From the NCBI RefSeq assembly GCF_000968135.1, contig NZ_FO538765.1:1-64000 (forward strand): a stretch of DNA of 64,000 nt, written 5' to 3'. Position numbers and translations under genes: made by a program. The stretch is from Magnetospira sp. QH-2. Its GTDB lineage: Bacteria; Pseudomonadota; Alphaproteobacteria; Rhodospirillales; Magnetospiraceae. The notes under the pieces were generated by a model that worked only from the letters and a program-made list of their open reading frames with translations, was not told the origin of the DNA and made no database searches. This document shows, piece after piece, positions 54,912 through 62,899 of this stretch (the stretch's first letter is position 1; every line of letters begins with the position of its first letter).

Positions 54912-55488
54912 GTAGCAGTCCGCGCCGCGCCGCCCAGACCCGATAGCCCAACAGCGCGCCCAATAGGACCGCGTGGATCAAGACCTCGGTGTCCCGCGCT
55001 CGGGTCATCATGTAAAAATGGATGACCACCAAAATGGAGGCCGGATAGACCAGCCGGTGCAGCTTGCGCCAGCGGGCCCCGCCGATCCTCTGGATCATGC
55101 CCTTGGTGGAGGTGGCGGCCAGCGGCAGGAGCATCAACAAGGCGCCCATGCCGATGGTGATATAAGTGCGCTTGATCAGATCGGCCCAGATGGCGGCCCA
55201 ATCAAAGAACTGATCGAGCACCACGTAGCTGGTCACATGCAGCACCGCATAAAAAAAGGCGTACAGCCCCATCATGCGGCGGAAGCGGCCGAACTCGCCG
55301 CGCCCGGTGATCTTGCGCAGGGGCGTGAGGGCCAGGGTGACAAGCAGGAACCGCAGCGCCCAATCGCCCAGAAAGCGGTTGGCGGCCTCGGCGGGATTGG
55401 CGCCCAGGGTTCCGTCCGCCAGACCCCAAATCAGCCAGGCCAGCGGCCCCAGGGCGGCGGTGAAGACAATGACCTTGAGGATCTTCAA
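54892..55488 (-). CDS. msrQ: MsrQ heme-binding membrane subunit of MsrPQ
   Basis: MsrQ passes electrons from the quinone pool to MsrP for repair of oxidised methionine in the periplasm. This 198-residue protein has about six membrane segments, with YAFFYAVLHVTSYVVL and WRKLHRLVYPASILVVIHFY holding the heme-ligand histidines. I chose the TTG at 55488 because GAGG overlapping the msrP stop lies eight bases upstream. The open frame reaches 55554 but overlaps msrP. Coupled to msrP. Confidence 0.9.
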   Translation of the reverse strand: MKILKVIVFTAALGPLAWLIWGLADGTLGANPAEAANRFLGDWALRFLLVTLALTPLRKITGRGEFGRFRRMMGLYAFFYAVLHVTSYVVLDQFFDWAAIWADLIKRTYITIGMGALLMLLPLAATSTKGMIQRIGGARWRKLHRLVYPASILVVIHFYMMTRARDTEVLIHAVLLGALLGYRVWAARRGLLPMLQRP

Positions 55489-55498
55489 GCCAATGTCC

Positions 55499-56446
55499 TC
55501 AGAACAGGGTCTTGGGATCCATGCCCTGATAGAGGTGTGCCACCTCCTCGGCATAGCCGTTGAGCATGGGCGTGATGACCTTGGAGCGAAACAGTCCGCC
55601 GCCGATAATGCGTTCCTTGGCCTGGCTCCAGCGCGGATGATCCACTTCGGGGTTCACGTTGGCATAAAAGCCATATTCCCGCGCGTTGGTCATGGCCCAG
55701 GTGGTGGCAGGCATCTTGTCGGTAAAATGAATGGAGACGATGGATTTGATGCTCTTGAAGCCGTACTTCCATGGGATGATCAGCCGCAGCGGCGCGCCGT
55801 TCTGATTGGGCAGCATCTCGCCATACATGCCGACCACCATCATGGTCAGGGGATGGGTCGCCTCGTCCATGCGCAGCCCCTCGCGATAGGGCCATTCCAG
55901 GGCGTTGGTTTTCTGCATGGGCATGCGCTCGGGATCATGCAGGGTGCGGAATTCCACGTATTTGGCGTCGCCGGTGGGCTCGAATCGGTTGAGCATGTCA
56001 CCCAATGAAACGCCGATCCAGGGCACCACCATGGACCAGGCCTCCACACAGCGGAACCGGTAGATGCGCTCTTGGAGTTCGTGAGGCTGGACCAGATCTT
56101 CGTATGAATAGTCACCGGGCTTGTGGCAGGCGCCGGAGACCGTGACGGTCCAGGGCAGCGGCTTGAAATCCTTGGCGACCTTGGCCGGGTTATCCTTGTC
56201 CAGGGCGAATTCATAGAAGTTGTTGTATTTAGTGGCGTATTCCTTGTCGGTGAGGGTCAGGCCCTTGCCGTGATCGGTTTTGACGTGCTTCAGGGACGCG
56301 GCGGCCTCGGCCTCGCCAAACGGCAGGGTGGCGGAGAGGGCAGCGGCCCCGGCCCCCACCATGAACTCACGGCGGCGCATATAAAGGTCCTTGGGGGTAA
56401 CGTGGGCCTCGCTCAGGTCGGAGGCTTTTTTGACGCGGATCAGCAT
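55499..56446 (-). CDS. msrP: MsrP periplasmic methionine sulfoxide reductase (molybdopterin)
   Basis: A 315-residue protein with a twin-arginine signal (RRREFMVGAGAAALSATLPF) directing export of the folded Mo cofactor enzyme. Family motifs include RFRCVEAWSMVVPWIGV, with the Mo-coordinating cysteine, and APLRLIIPWKYGFKSIKSIV. The start at 56446 (MLIRVKKASDL) follows AAGGGAGA. The open frame upstream adds unrelated residues. msrQ follows with an overlap/coupling arrangement. The pair repairs oxidised methionines in envelope proteins. Confidence 0.95.
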   Translation of the reverse strand: MLIRVKKASDLSEAHVTPKDLYMRRREFMVGAGAAALSATLPFGEAEAAASLKHVKTDHGKGLTLTDKEYATKYNNFYEFALDKDNPAKVAKDFKPLPWTVTVSGACHKPGDYSYEDLVQPHELQERIYRFRCVEAWSMVVPWIGVSLGDMLNRFEPTGDAKYVEFRTLHDPERMPMQKTNALEWPYREGLRMDEATHPLTMMVVGMYGEMLPNQNGAPLRLIIPWKYGFKSIKSIVSIHFTDKMPATTWAMTNAREYGFYANVNPEVDHPRWSQAKERIIGGGLFRSKVITPMLNGYAEEVAHLYQGMDPKTLF

Positions 56447-56548
56447 GATGAATCTCCCTTTGTCCCCAATGTGGACTACCCGAGGCCCGGTGCAAAGACA
56501 CGGTGATGTCAAAAAGGCGTGAGCATCGCGGAAAACGCGTGTAAAACC

Positions 56549-57226
56549 ATGTCCATGCGAAAGCTCTTGCACCTTTGGCTCTCGGCGCCCAGCCGCATGG
56601 TCCGCGTGGCCTTGGCGGAAAAGCAGCTCGATTTTCATCTGAAGATCGAGGAAACCTGGTTGCGCCGCCCGGATTTCCTGGCACTAAACCCGGCGGGAGA
56701 GGTGCCGGTGATGATCGAGACCGACGGGGAAACCTCCCTGGCTGGAGCCCGGGTGATCTGTGAATACCTGGACGAAATCAAACCGCAACCACCGCTGTTC
56801 GGCACCGCGCCCCTGGCGCGGGCGGAAGTGCGGCGGCTGGTGGATTGGTTCGAGACCAAGTTCGGCCCCGAAGTCACCGACAACCTGATCGGCGAAAAGA
56901 TCATGAAGCGGTTCTTGCGCCTGGGCACCCCGGACAGCAGCGCCATCCGCGCCGGCAAGAGCAACATCAATTATCACCTGGACTATATCGGCTATCTCAC
57001 CGACCGGCGTAAATGGCTGGGCGGGGATCAGTTCTCCCTGGCCGATATCGCCGCCGCGGCGCATCTGTCCTGCATTGATTACCTGGGGGACGTGCCTTGG
57101 TCGGAGCACGAGGCGGCCAAGGATTGGTACGCGCGCATCAAGTCCCGCCCCAGCTTCCGCGCCCTGTTATCGGACCATATCCCCGGCGTCTCGCCACCCA
57201 AGCACTACGCGGATCTGGATTTCTGA
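56549..57226 (+). CDS. Glutathione S-transferase family protein
   Basis: A 225-residue GST. The N-terminal thioredoxin-like domain has LWLSAPSRMVRVALAEKQL, then LALNPAGEVPVMIE with the cis-proline and GARVICEYLDE for the glutathione gamma-glutamyl site. The C-terminal helical domain has FSLADIAAAAHLSCIDYLG (the conserved capping Asp). The catalytic Ser or Tyr is not certain; SAPS at residues 11-14 is a candidate. The start at 56549 avoids a short unsupported extension. Substrate unknown. Confidence 0.85.
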   Translation: MSMRKLLHLWLSAPSRMVRVALAEKQLDFHLKIEETWLRRPDFLALNPAGEVPVMIETDGETSLAGARVICEYLDEIKPQPPLFGTAPLARAEVRRLVDWFETKFGPEVTDNLIGEKIMKRFLRLGTPDSSAIRAGKSNINYHLDYIGYLTDRRKWLGGDQFSLADIAAAAHLSCIDYLGDVPWSEHEAAKDWYARIKSRPSFRALLSDHIPGVSPPKHYADLDF

Positions 57227-57293
57227 GGATCGGCGAACAGGTTGATAACCGGCCATTCTATCAAGTCGGATTGACGCTGGAATGAGAGTCGTC

Positions 57294-57728
57294 CTATCCC
57301 AAATCCAACGCCCAGTCCGCATGCACGGCCTGCACGTCGCGCTCCTGTCGGCGGGCGAAACCACCGCTGGCGGCTTCCACGTAGGCGAACATCTTTTGTG
57401 ATTTGGGGTCTTCGATGAGCTTGAAGAAGGTGCCCTTGGCGGTGGTGAACAGGTCGCCGCATTGCACGGTCTTCTCGGCACCCTCGGGGCCGGGATCCAG
57501 CACCGGTTTTTGGTCCAGATCCAGCAGCAGGTCGTCGGGGTCCAGGTAGTGAATTCGCCGGTCGGCCTCGGCGGCGGGGCGCGGATGGAGCTGCACCAGA
57601 TAATGATGGATATAATCGGTGCCGATGCGCTCGGCTTTCATAAAGATCGGGCCGTCGGCTTCCCGTTGAACCAAAGTCCCGGGAGTCACCTCGGCGGCGC
57701 GGCGTTGTATCGGTGCGGTGCTCATCAT
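57294..57728 (-). CDS. Conserved hypothetical protein
   Basis: A 144-residue product starting MMSTAPIQRRAAEVTPGTLV, with AAGGGGAAA upstream. It is a soluble, acidic/polar protein containing PIFMKAERIGTDYIHHYLV, RRIHYLDPDDLLLDLDQKPV and TVQCGDLFTTAKGTFFKLIE. No signal peptide, membrane helix or family motif is recognised. The open frame extends to 57938 antisense to the next gene. It may be conserved within the Rhodospirillales, but I cannot test this. Confidence 0.55.
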   Translation of the reverse strand: MMSTAPIQRRAAEVTPGTLVQREADGPIFMKAERIGTDYIHHYLVQLHPRPAAEADRRIHYLDPDDLLLDLDQKPVLDPGPEGAEKTVQCGDLFTTAKGTFFKLIEDPKSQKMFAYVEAASGGFARRQERDVQAVHADWALDLG

Positions 57729-57806
57729 TTGTTTCCCCTTGATGCTTGTTGCGCTAAAAGTCGGGTCTTCGGGTCGGAATATCAACCCTTTTAAGGGAGT
57801 TCGTGC

Positions 57807-58664
57807 TTGTCCAAGCTGTTTGTATTTGGCCTCGGCTATAGTGCGGGGGTCCTGGCCGAGCGCCTGGGCGGGCAAGGTTGGCAGGTGACCGGGACCCATC
57901 GGGGCGATGGCGAGGGGCTGCGGTTCGACCGCGATCATCCCCTAGATGAGGCCGCCTTGGCGGCGTTGAAAGAGGCCGATCACCTTTTGCTGTCGGTGCC
58001 GCCCGATGGCGCGGGCGATCCGGTGCGGGATCTGCACGGCGCGGTCATCGCCGCCTGCGCGCGTTTGCGCTGGATCGGATACCTGTCGACCACCGGGGTC
58101 TATGGCGATACAGGCGGGGCATGGGTGGATGAACAGGCGCCGCTGGCTCCCACCACCGAGCGATCCCGCTACCGGGTAGCGGCGGAACAGGCTTGGCTGG
58201 AGCTGGCCCGAGCCCATGATTTGCCGTTGCAGATCTTCCGGCTGGCCGGAATCTATGGCCCCGGGCGGAGCGAACTGGACCGGGTGCGGGCCGGACGGGC
58301 CAAGCGCATCGATCTGCCCGGGCGCCGGTTCGGACGCATCCACGCAGAGGACATCGCGACGGTGCTGGAAGCCTCCATGGCGCGACCGAATCCGGGGCGG
58401 GTCTACAATGTCAGCGACAATCTGCCGGTGGAACCGCGCCGGGTGACCGAGCGGGCCTGCGCCCTGTTGGGGGTGGCGCCGCCGCCGCTGGTGCCGTTCG
58501 ACCAGGCCTTTCAGACCATGAGCCCCATGCAGCGGACCTTCTGGCGGGATGATCGCCTTATATCCAATGCCCGGCTGCATGAAGAGCTGGGGGTGACCCT
58601 GGCCTATCCCACCTATGAGCAAGGCTTGCAGGCCATCCATGAGACGGAGAAAGACCATGGCTGA
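57807..58664 (+). CDS. NAD-dependent epimerase/SDR family protein (YeeZ-like)
   Basis: A 285-residue Rossmann-fold protein from TTG (AAGGGAG seven bases upstream), starting SKLFVFGLGYSAGVLAERL. The glycine motif is GLGYSAG, and a catalytic-type region has YLSTTGVYGDTGGAWVDE then RYRVAAEQAWLE. The C-terminal part resembles YeeZ/SDR proteins (IYGPGRSELDRVRAGRAKRI, VYNVSDNLPVEPRRV). Its precise substrate is unknown. It overlaps the next gene by eight bases. Confidence 0.83.
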   Translation: MSKLFVFGLGYSAGVLAERLGGQGWQVTGTHRGDGEGLRFDRDHPLDEAALAALKEADHLLLSVPPDGAGDPVRDLHGAVIAACARLRWIGYLSTTGVYGDTGGAWVDEQAPLAPTTERSRYRVAAEQAWLELARAHDLPLQIFRLAGIYGPGRSELDRVRAGRAKRIDLPGRRFGRIHAEDIATVLEASMARPNPGRVYNVSDNLPVEPRRVTERACALLGVAPPPLVPFDQAFQTMSPMQRTFWRDDRLISNARLHEELGVTLAYPTYEQGLQAIHETEKDHG

Positions 58665-59319
58665 ACCCATCGAGGTGATTCTCTGGGACTGCGACGGAGT
58701 ATTGGTGGATTCCGAACCTCTGGCCGCGAGGGTACTGGCGGAGATGCTCACCGAACGAGGCGCGCCCCATACTCCCGAAGACTGCTATGCCCGCTATACC
58801 GGCATCTCCATGACTTCGGTGATGGCAAAGGTCAACGCCGACTGCGGGATCATCCTGCCCGAGGATTTCGAGGCCCGGATCCGCGCCCGCGACGACCAGG
58901 TCTTCCGCCATGAACTGAAGGCGATCGAAGGTGTGGCCGAGACCGTGGCGGCCTTGCCGCTGCGCCATGGGGTGGCCTCGTCGGGGTCTCCGGAAAAGAT
59001 TGCACGGTCCTTGTCTCTCACCGGATTGACCGACTTATTCACGCCCTATCTCTATTCGGCGGCCATGGTGGAAAACGGCAAGCCGGCACCGGATTTGTTT
59101 CTGTACGCAGCCCGGCGGATGAACGTGGATCCGACGCGCTGCCTGGTCATCGAAGATAGTCTGTCGGGCATTCGCGCCGGAAGGGCGGCGGGTATGCGGG
59201 TCTTTGGATTCTGTGGAGGCGGCCATTGCGATGCCGACTATGGACGGAAGTTGCGCAATACCGGGGCGCAGCGGGTCTTCGACCATATGAGCCAGCTTCC
59301 CGCCCTCATGCCCAAATAA
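58657..59319 (+). CDS. HAD-superfamily hydrolase (phosphoglycolate phosphatase/beta-PGM-like)
   Basis: A 220-residue HAD subfamily IA protein: motif I LWDCDGVLVDSEP, motif II SSGSPE, motif III Lys in KPAPDLFLYAARRM and motif IV LVIEDSLSGIRAG. The cap helical domain is between motifs I and II. It acts on small phosphorylated metabolites, but which one is unknown. Its ATG lies within the end of the preceding gene. Its last 14 bases overlap convergent cobD. Confidence 0.9.
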   Translation: MAEPIEVILWDCDGVLVDSEPLAARVLAEMLTERGAPHTPEDCYARYTGISMTSVMAKVNADCGIILPEDFEARIRARDDQVFRHELKAIEGVAETVAALPLRHGVASSGSPEKIARSLSLTGLTDLFTPYLYSAAMVENGKPAPDLFLYAARRMNVDPTRCLVIEDSLSGIRAGRAAGMRVFGFCGGGHCDADYGRKLRNTGAQRVFDHMSQLPALMPK

Positions 59320-60283
59320 ACAACAATGCCGCCAACACAATGAGCGCGTTCAGCAGGCAGGCCACCGCATAGAGATAAACCGCCTGGCCCACATGCTCCG
59401 GCGTTGCCTTGGCGGTGCCGGCCTCATTGATCCAGGGATCCTCCACCGTCATCTCGCGATAGCGGCGTGGTCCCGCCAGGGCCAGGTTCAGGGCTCCAGC
59501 CATGGCCGCTTCCGGCCAGCCGGCGTTGATCGACCGATGCTTTCCCGCATCGCGCAGCATGGTCTTGAATGCCGCCCAGGGGCGGGCCTTGGGCGTGAAC
59601 AAGGCGGCGATGGTGATCAGCAGCCCGGCCAACCGGGCGGGTGGGACATTGAGCAAATCGTCCAGGCGGGCGGCGGCCATGCCAAAGGCCTCGTGACGCG
59701 GCGTGCGGTGGCCGATCATGCTGTCCATGGTATTGGCGGTCTTGTAGACCAGCAGTCCCGGAAAGCCGAAGATCAGGTACCAAAACACCGGCGCCACCAC
59801 CCCGTCTGAAAAATTCTCGGCACAGGATTCGATGGCCGCCCGCGATACGCCGTGACCATCCAGCAGCGACGGGTCGCGACCGACGATATGAGCCACTTCC
59901 CGCCGCCCGGCCTCCAGGCTTTCGGTCTTCAGCGCAACACCGACGGCCCGGACCCGGTCAAACAGTTCCCGTTGCGCCAGCAGCACGATCAACAACAACA
60001 ACTCGACAATCCAGCCATGGGGGTAATGCGTCGATAGCCAGGATATGCCCCAACCCACCGCCCAGGCCCCGCCGCATAGCACCATCACCGTGAGCAGGCC
60101 GCGCAGGCGCCGGTCGTTGACGCCCCGATGGGGCCGGTTAAGCTTGTCGTCCATCCAATCGATGGCTCGCCCGATGATCACCACCGGATGGGAAATACGG
60201 CGGAACAGGAAATCCATGCCGCCCACATAGGCATCCACGGCGATGGCGCAAAGCAACAGAAAGAGGGGATCGGGCACGCTCAT
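59306..60283 (-). CDS. cobD: Adenosylcobinamide-phosphate synthase (CobD/CbiB)
   Basis: A 325-residue membrane enzyme that attaches the aminopropanol arm to adenosylcobyric acid. Family features are MDFLFRRISHPVVIIGRAID near the start, CAENFSDGVVAPVFWYLIFG, KTANTMDSMIGHRTPRHEAF and NAGWPEAAMAGALNLALAGP, with about four hydrophobic segments. The name CobD is used in the aerobic nomenclature and CbiB in the anaerobic one. It is convergent with the HAD gene, with a 14-base overlap. Confidence 0.95.
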   Translation of the reverse strand: MSVPDPLFLLLCAIAVDAYVGGMDFLFRRISHPVVIIGRAIDWMDDKLNRPHRGVNDRRLRGLLTVMVLCGGAWAVGWGISWLSTHYPHGWIVELLLLIVLLAQRELFDRVRAVGVALKTESLEAGRREVAHIVGRDPSLLDGHGVSRAAIESCAENFSDGVVAPVFWYLIFGFPGLLVYKTANTMDSMIGHRTPRHEAFGMAAARLDDLLNVPPARLAGLLITIAALFTPKARPWAAFKTMLRDAGKHRSINAGWPEAAMAGALNLALAGPRRYREMTVEDPWINEAGTAKATPEHVGQAVYLYAVACLLNALIVLAALLFIWA

Positions 60284-60314
60284 GGGGCCAAGATGACCGG
60301 GGGGACCCGAGGCG

Positions 60315-60518
60315 TCAACCGATGCGAAGATCGGCCCGGATATCGTGGGCGCAGGTCACCAGGTTGGAGACCTCGCCGCATTGCGGGGCGCAACTGGGAA
60401 GATCGTTCGGTTGAGGGGAGTCGGTCGGACGTTTTGGGCAACGAAGGCAGTAGGATCTCACCGCAGCCAAAATATTGTCGGCGGTCTCTTTATAGCGTTT
60501 GTGTGAGTCCATTTGCAT
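60315..60518 (-). CDS. Small Cys-containing hypothetical protein
   Basis: A 67-residue product, MQMDSHKRYKETADNILAAV then CLRCPKRPTD and SCAPQCGEVSNLVTC, with six cysteines including two CxxC-like pairs, so it might bind zinc or iron. No clear ribosome site or family match. It lies between cobD and cbiX. Low confidence that it is expressed. Confidence 0.4.
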   Translation of the reverse strand: MQMDSHKRYKETADNILAAVRSYCLRCPKRPTDSPQPNDLPSCAPQCGEVSNLVTCAHDIRADLRIG

Positions 60519-60732
60519 AAATTAGCCCACCCTAATGAACTCTACTATTGTATAGGATTAACCCCATTTGTCGAGCGGTTATTGCGCGTGCGGATCCTGC
60601 TGACAAGGCCGCCAACAGGTTCTATAGTGCGCGCCCGTTCCCGGTCGGAGGCAGAGGGCATCTTCCTGGCGAGGCGGATCCCCCAAGACCAGCCGGACAA
60701 AAAATCATCCAGCCCGGAGGCAAGGACCAGGC

Positions 60733-61668
60733 ATGACCAACTTCCCCCCCGATACCGCCGTGATGATCTGTGGCCATGGCAGCCGCGACACCGAGGCGAT
60801 CAGCGAGTTCGAGAGCCTGGCGGTGCATCTGCGCCAACGGCTGCCGAATGTTGATATTGAAAGCGGCTTTCTTGAGTTCGCCCAACCGGTAATCCGCGAG
60901 GGGCTGGAAAAACTGCGTGAACGGGGGGCCAAAAAGATCTTCTGCCTACCCGGCATGTTGTTCGCTGCCGGTCATGTGAAGAATGACCTGCCCAGCGAAG
61001 TCAATGAATTCGCCGCGATGTATCCGGATCTGGACGTGCGGTTCGGGCGCGACTTGGCCATCGATTCCCGCATGCTTGATGCCGCCGCCGAGCGCATCGC
61101 CTCGGCCTGTGACGAGCGGATCCCGCGCGCGGAAACCCTGTTGATGGTGGTCGGGCGCGGCACCAATGATCCCGACGCCAATTCCAATGTCTGCAAGGTC
61201 GCCCGCATGCTCTGGGAGGGCATGGGTTTCGGCTGGTGCGAGGTCTCCTATTCCGGGGTTGCCTTTCCCTTGGTCGATGCGGGCCTGGCTCGGGCGATCA
61301 AGCTCGGCTATCGACGCATCGTGGTGTTTCCCTATTTTCTGTTCACCGGTCGGCTGGTCAAACGCATCCATGCCTGGGTGGACGAGGCCGCCGCTGCGAA
61401 TCCCTCTATCGAATTCGTCAAGGCGCCCTATCTCAACGACCATGACAAGGTCATCGATACCTTCGTCTCGCGGTTGACGGAGATGGAAGAGGGCGGCAAC
61501 GAGATGAACTGCCAGCTGTGCAAGTACCGTGAACAGATCATCGGGCGCGAAGCCGAGGTGGGCAAGCCGCAGGCCGGGCACCATCATCATGTGCGTGGCA
61601 TCGGTACCGATGATCACGATCATGGGCACGATCACGGGCATCACCATCATCATGATCATGAGCACTAA
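60733..61668 (+). CDS. cbiX: CbiX-type sirohydrochlorin cobaltochelatase with Fe-S and His-rich C-terminus
   Basis: A 311-residue type II chelatase made of two homologous halves, each with a CbiX-like motif: AVMICGHGSRDTEAISEFES and, later, LLMVVGRGTNDPDANSNVCK. The active-site histidines and glutamates are in the first half. The C-terminus has MNCQLC, matching the MXCXXC motif of long-form CbiX, which carries a 4Fe-4S cluster. It is followed by a metal-binding tail with many His/Asp residues (HDHGHDHGHHHHHDHEH). It inserts cobalt into sirohydrochlorin. It overlaps cobH by 11 bases. Confidence 0.92.
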   Translation: MTNFPPDTAVMICGHGSRDTEAISEFESLAVHLRQRLPNVDIESGFLEFAQPVIREGLEKLRERGAKKIFCLPGMLFAAGHVKNDLPSEVNEFAAMYPDLDVRFGRDLAIDSRMLDAAAERIASACDERIPRAETLLMVVGRGTNDPDANSNVCKVARMLWEGMGFGWCEVSYSGVAFPLVDAGLARAIKLGYRRIVVFPYFLFTGRLVKRIHAWVDEAAAANPSIEFVKAPYLNDHDKVIDTFVSRLTEMEEGGNEMNCQLCKYREQIIGREAEVGKPQAGHHHHVRGIGTDDHDHGHDHGHHHHHDHEH

Positions 61669-62296
61669 GTTCGACTATCTGCGCGATCCGGCGGCCATCT
61701 ACGCCCAATCCTTCGAGACGGCGCGGGCCGAGTGTGATCTAAGCGCGCTGCCACAAAGCTTGCATGCCCTGGCCTTGCGGCTGGTGCATGCCTGTGGGCG
61801 ACCGGAGTTGATCGCCGATCTGGCCTGGGGCGGCGATCCCGCGGGAGCCGGGCACCGGGCCTTGGAAGCAGGCGCGCCGATCCTGGTGGATGTGGAAATG
61901 GTGGCCCACGGGATCACCCGCACCCGGCTGCCCCGGGACAACAACGTCCTCTGCCGCCTCAATGATCCGCAAGTCCCGGCGTTGGCGAAACAACGGGGCA
62001 CCACCCGCTCGGCGGCGGCCCTGGATCTATGGGGCGAGGATCTGGCGGGCGCCGTGGTGGCCATCGGCAATGCGCCCACGGCCCTGTTCCGGTTGTTGGA
62101 GCAACTCAATCAGGGGGCACCCCTTCCGGCGGTGATCCTGGGCTTCCCGGTGGGCTTTGTCGGGGCCGCCGAATCCAAGCAGGCCTTGATCGATCATGCG
62201 GGCGACATTCCCTTTGTCACCCTGAAGGGCCGCGCCGGGGGGTCCGCCCTGGCGGCGGCGGCGGTCAATGCGTTGGCCGGGGGGGTGGGGCAGTGA
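61658..62296 (+). CDS. cobH: Precorrin-8X methylmutase
   Basis: A 212-residue protein (CobH/CbiC), starting MSTKFDYLRDPAAIYAQS. The catalytic HGITRTRL segment, GNAPTALFRLLEQL and GFPVGFVGAAESKQALID are diagnostic. It isomerises precorrin-8X to hydrogenobyrinate. The start overlaps the cbiX stop, so the two genes are translationally coupled. The open frame further upstream encodes the cbiX His-rich tail in another frame. Confidence 0.95.
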   Translation: MSTKFDYLRDPAAIYAQSFETARAECDLSALPQSLHALALRLVHACGRPELIADLAWGGDPAGAGHRALEAGAPILVDVEMVAHGITRTRLPRDNNVLCRLNDPQVPALAKQRGTTRSAAALDLWGEDLAGAVVAIGNAPTALFRLLEQLNQGAPLPAVILGFPVGFVGAAESKQALIDHAGDIPFVTLKGRAGGSALAAAAVNALAGGVGQ

Positions 62297-62300
62297 GGGT

Positions 62301-62603
62301 TCAGTGCGATTTCACGTATGCGCGCAGAACGTCATCAATGCGGGTTTGCCATCCGGGGCCCTCGGTTTTGAAAAAATCGAGGACTTCCGGGGATACACGG
62401 ATGCTGATGGCCTGTTTGGTTCGTTCGGCAGGCGGGCGCCCGCGACGAATCCGCTTTTTGCCCTCCATCACGTGTGCTTCGGCAAACCAGTCCTCGGTCA
62501 GTTCGGGAATCTCGTCCGGGTCGGACTCTGCTCCAGCCCCGGAATTGTGGGAAGGGAGAGGCTTACCGGCAGTGATTGGCAAAGGCATTTTTCTCTCTGT
62601 CAT
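62301..62603 (-). CDS. brnA: BrnA-type antitoxin
   Basis: A 100-residue protein with a C-terminal DUF4415/BrnA-type DNA-binding region (RRGRPPAERTKQAISIRVSP then EVLDFFKTEGPGWQTRIDD and VLRAYV). It is the antitoxin and transcriptional repressor of a BrnT/BrnA pair. It follows the BrnT gene on the same strand, with a 41-base overlap, the standard gene order (toxin first). ATG 62603 (or 62588) start. Confidence 0.85.
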   Translation of the reverse strand: MTERKMPLPITAGKPLPSHNSGAGAESDPDEIPELTEDWFAEAHVMEGKKRIRRGRPPAERTKQAISIRVSPEVLDFFKTEGPGWQTRIDDVLRAYVKSH

Positions 62604-62832
62604 TGGCTTTCTTCATGGAAATAATGCGTCGATTGGCACCTCTCGAGGTCCAGGCCACCAGAACCAACCGTCCATCCATATACCCAGCATTGATGAACCG
62701 CTCTTCACCATAGTCCCCCCGGTCATCAAGACGGGTGAGATGCCGTCCGGCAAACAATTGGTCCACCCTGGCAAAATCCAATCCCCGGTTTTCCAGGGTC
62801 CAAAGCCTCTTGGCCGGATCAAACTCGATCAT
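62563..62832 (-). CDS. brnT: BrnT-type RNase toxin
   Basis: An 89-residue DUF497/BrnT protein: IEFDPAKRLWTLENRGLDFA near the start, the DDRGDYGEERFINAGYMDGR middle and the C-terminal RRIISMKKANDREKNAF, where the conserved Arg/Glu residues of the RelE-like ribonuclease fold occur. The partner BrnA lies immediately downstream. The pair is inserted between cobH and cobL, divergent from cobL. Confidence 0.87.
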   Translation of the reverse strand: MIEFDPAKRLWTLENRGLDFARVDQLFAGRHLTRLDDRGDYGEERFINAGYMDGRLVLVAWTSRGANRRIISMKKANDREKNAFANHCR

Positions 62833-62899
62833 TTATTGTATATACATTAATGAAGGAAGGCCAGGAAATGTTGAGTAACTTTGTTTTAAATATGGAAAT

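Noticed and set aside
60519-60732. Cobalamin riboswitch or tRNA upstream of cbiX
   Set aside because: I inspected the 214 bases and found neither a B12 box nor a cloverleaf. I see nothing definite there.
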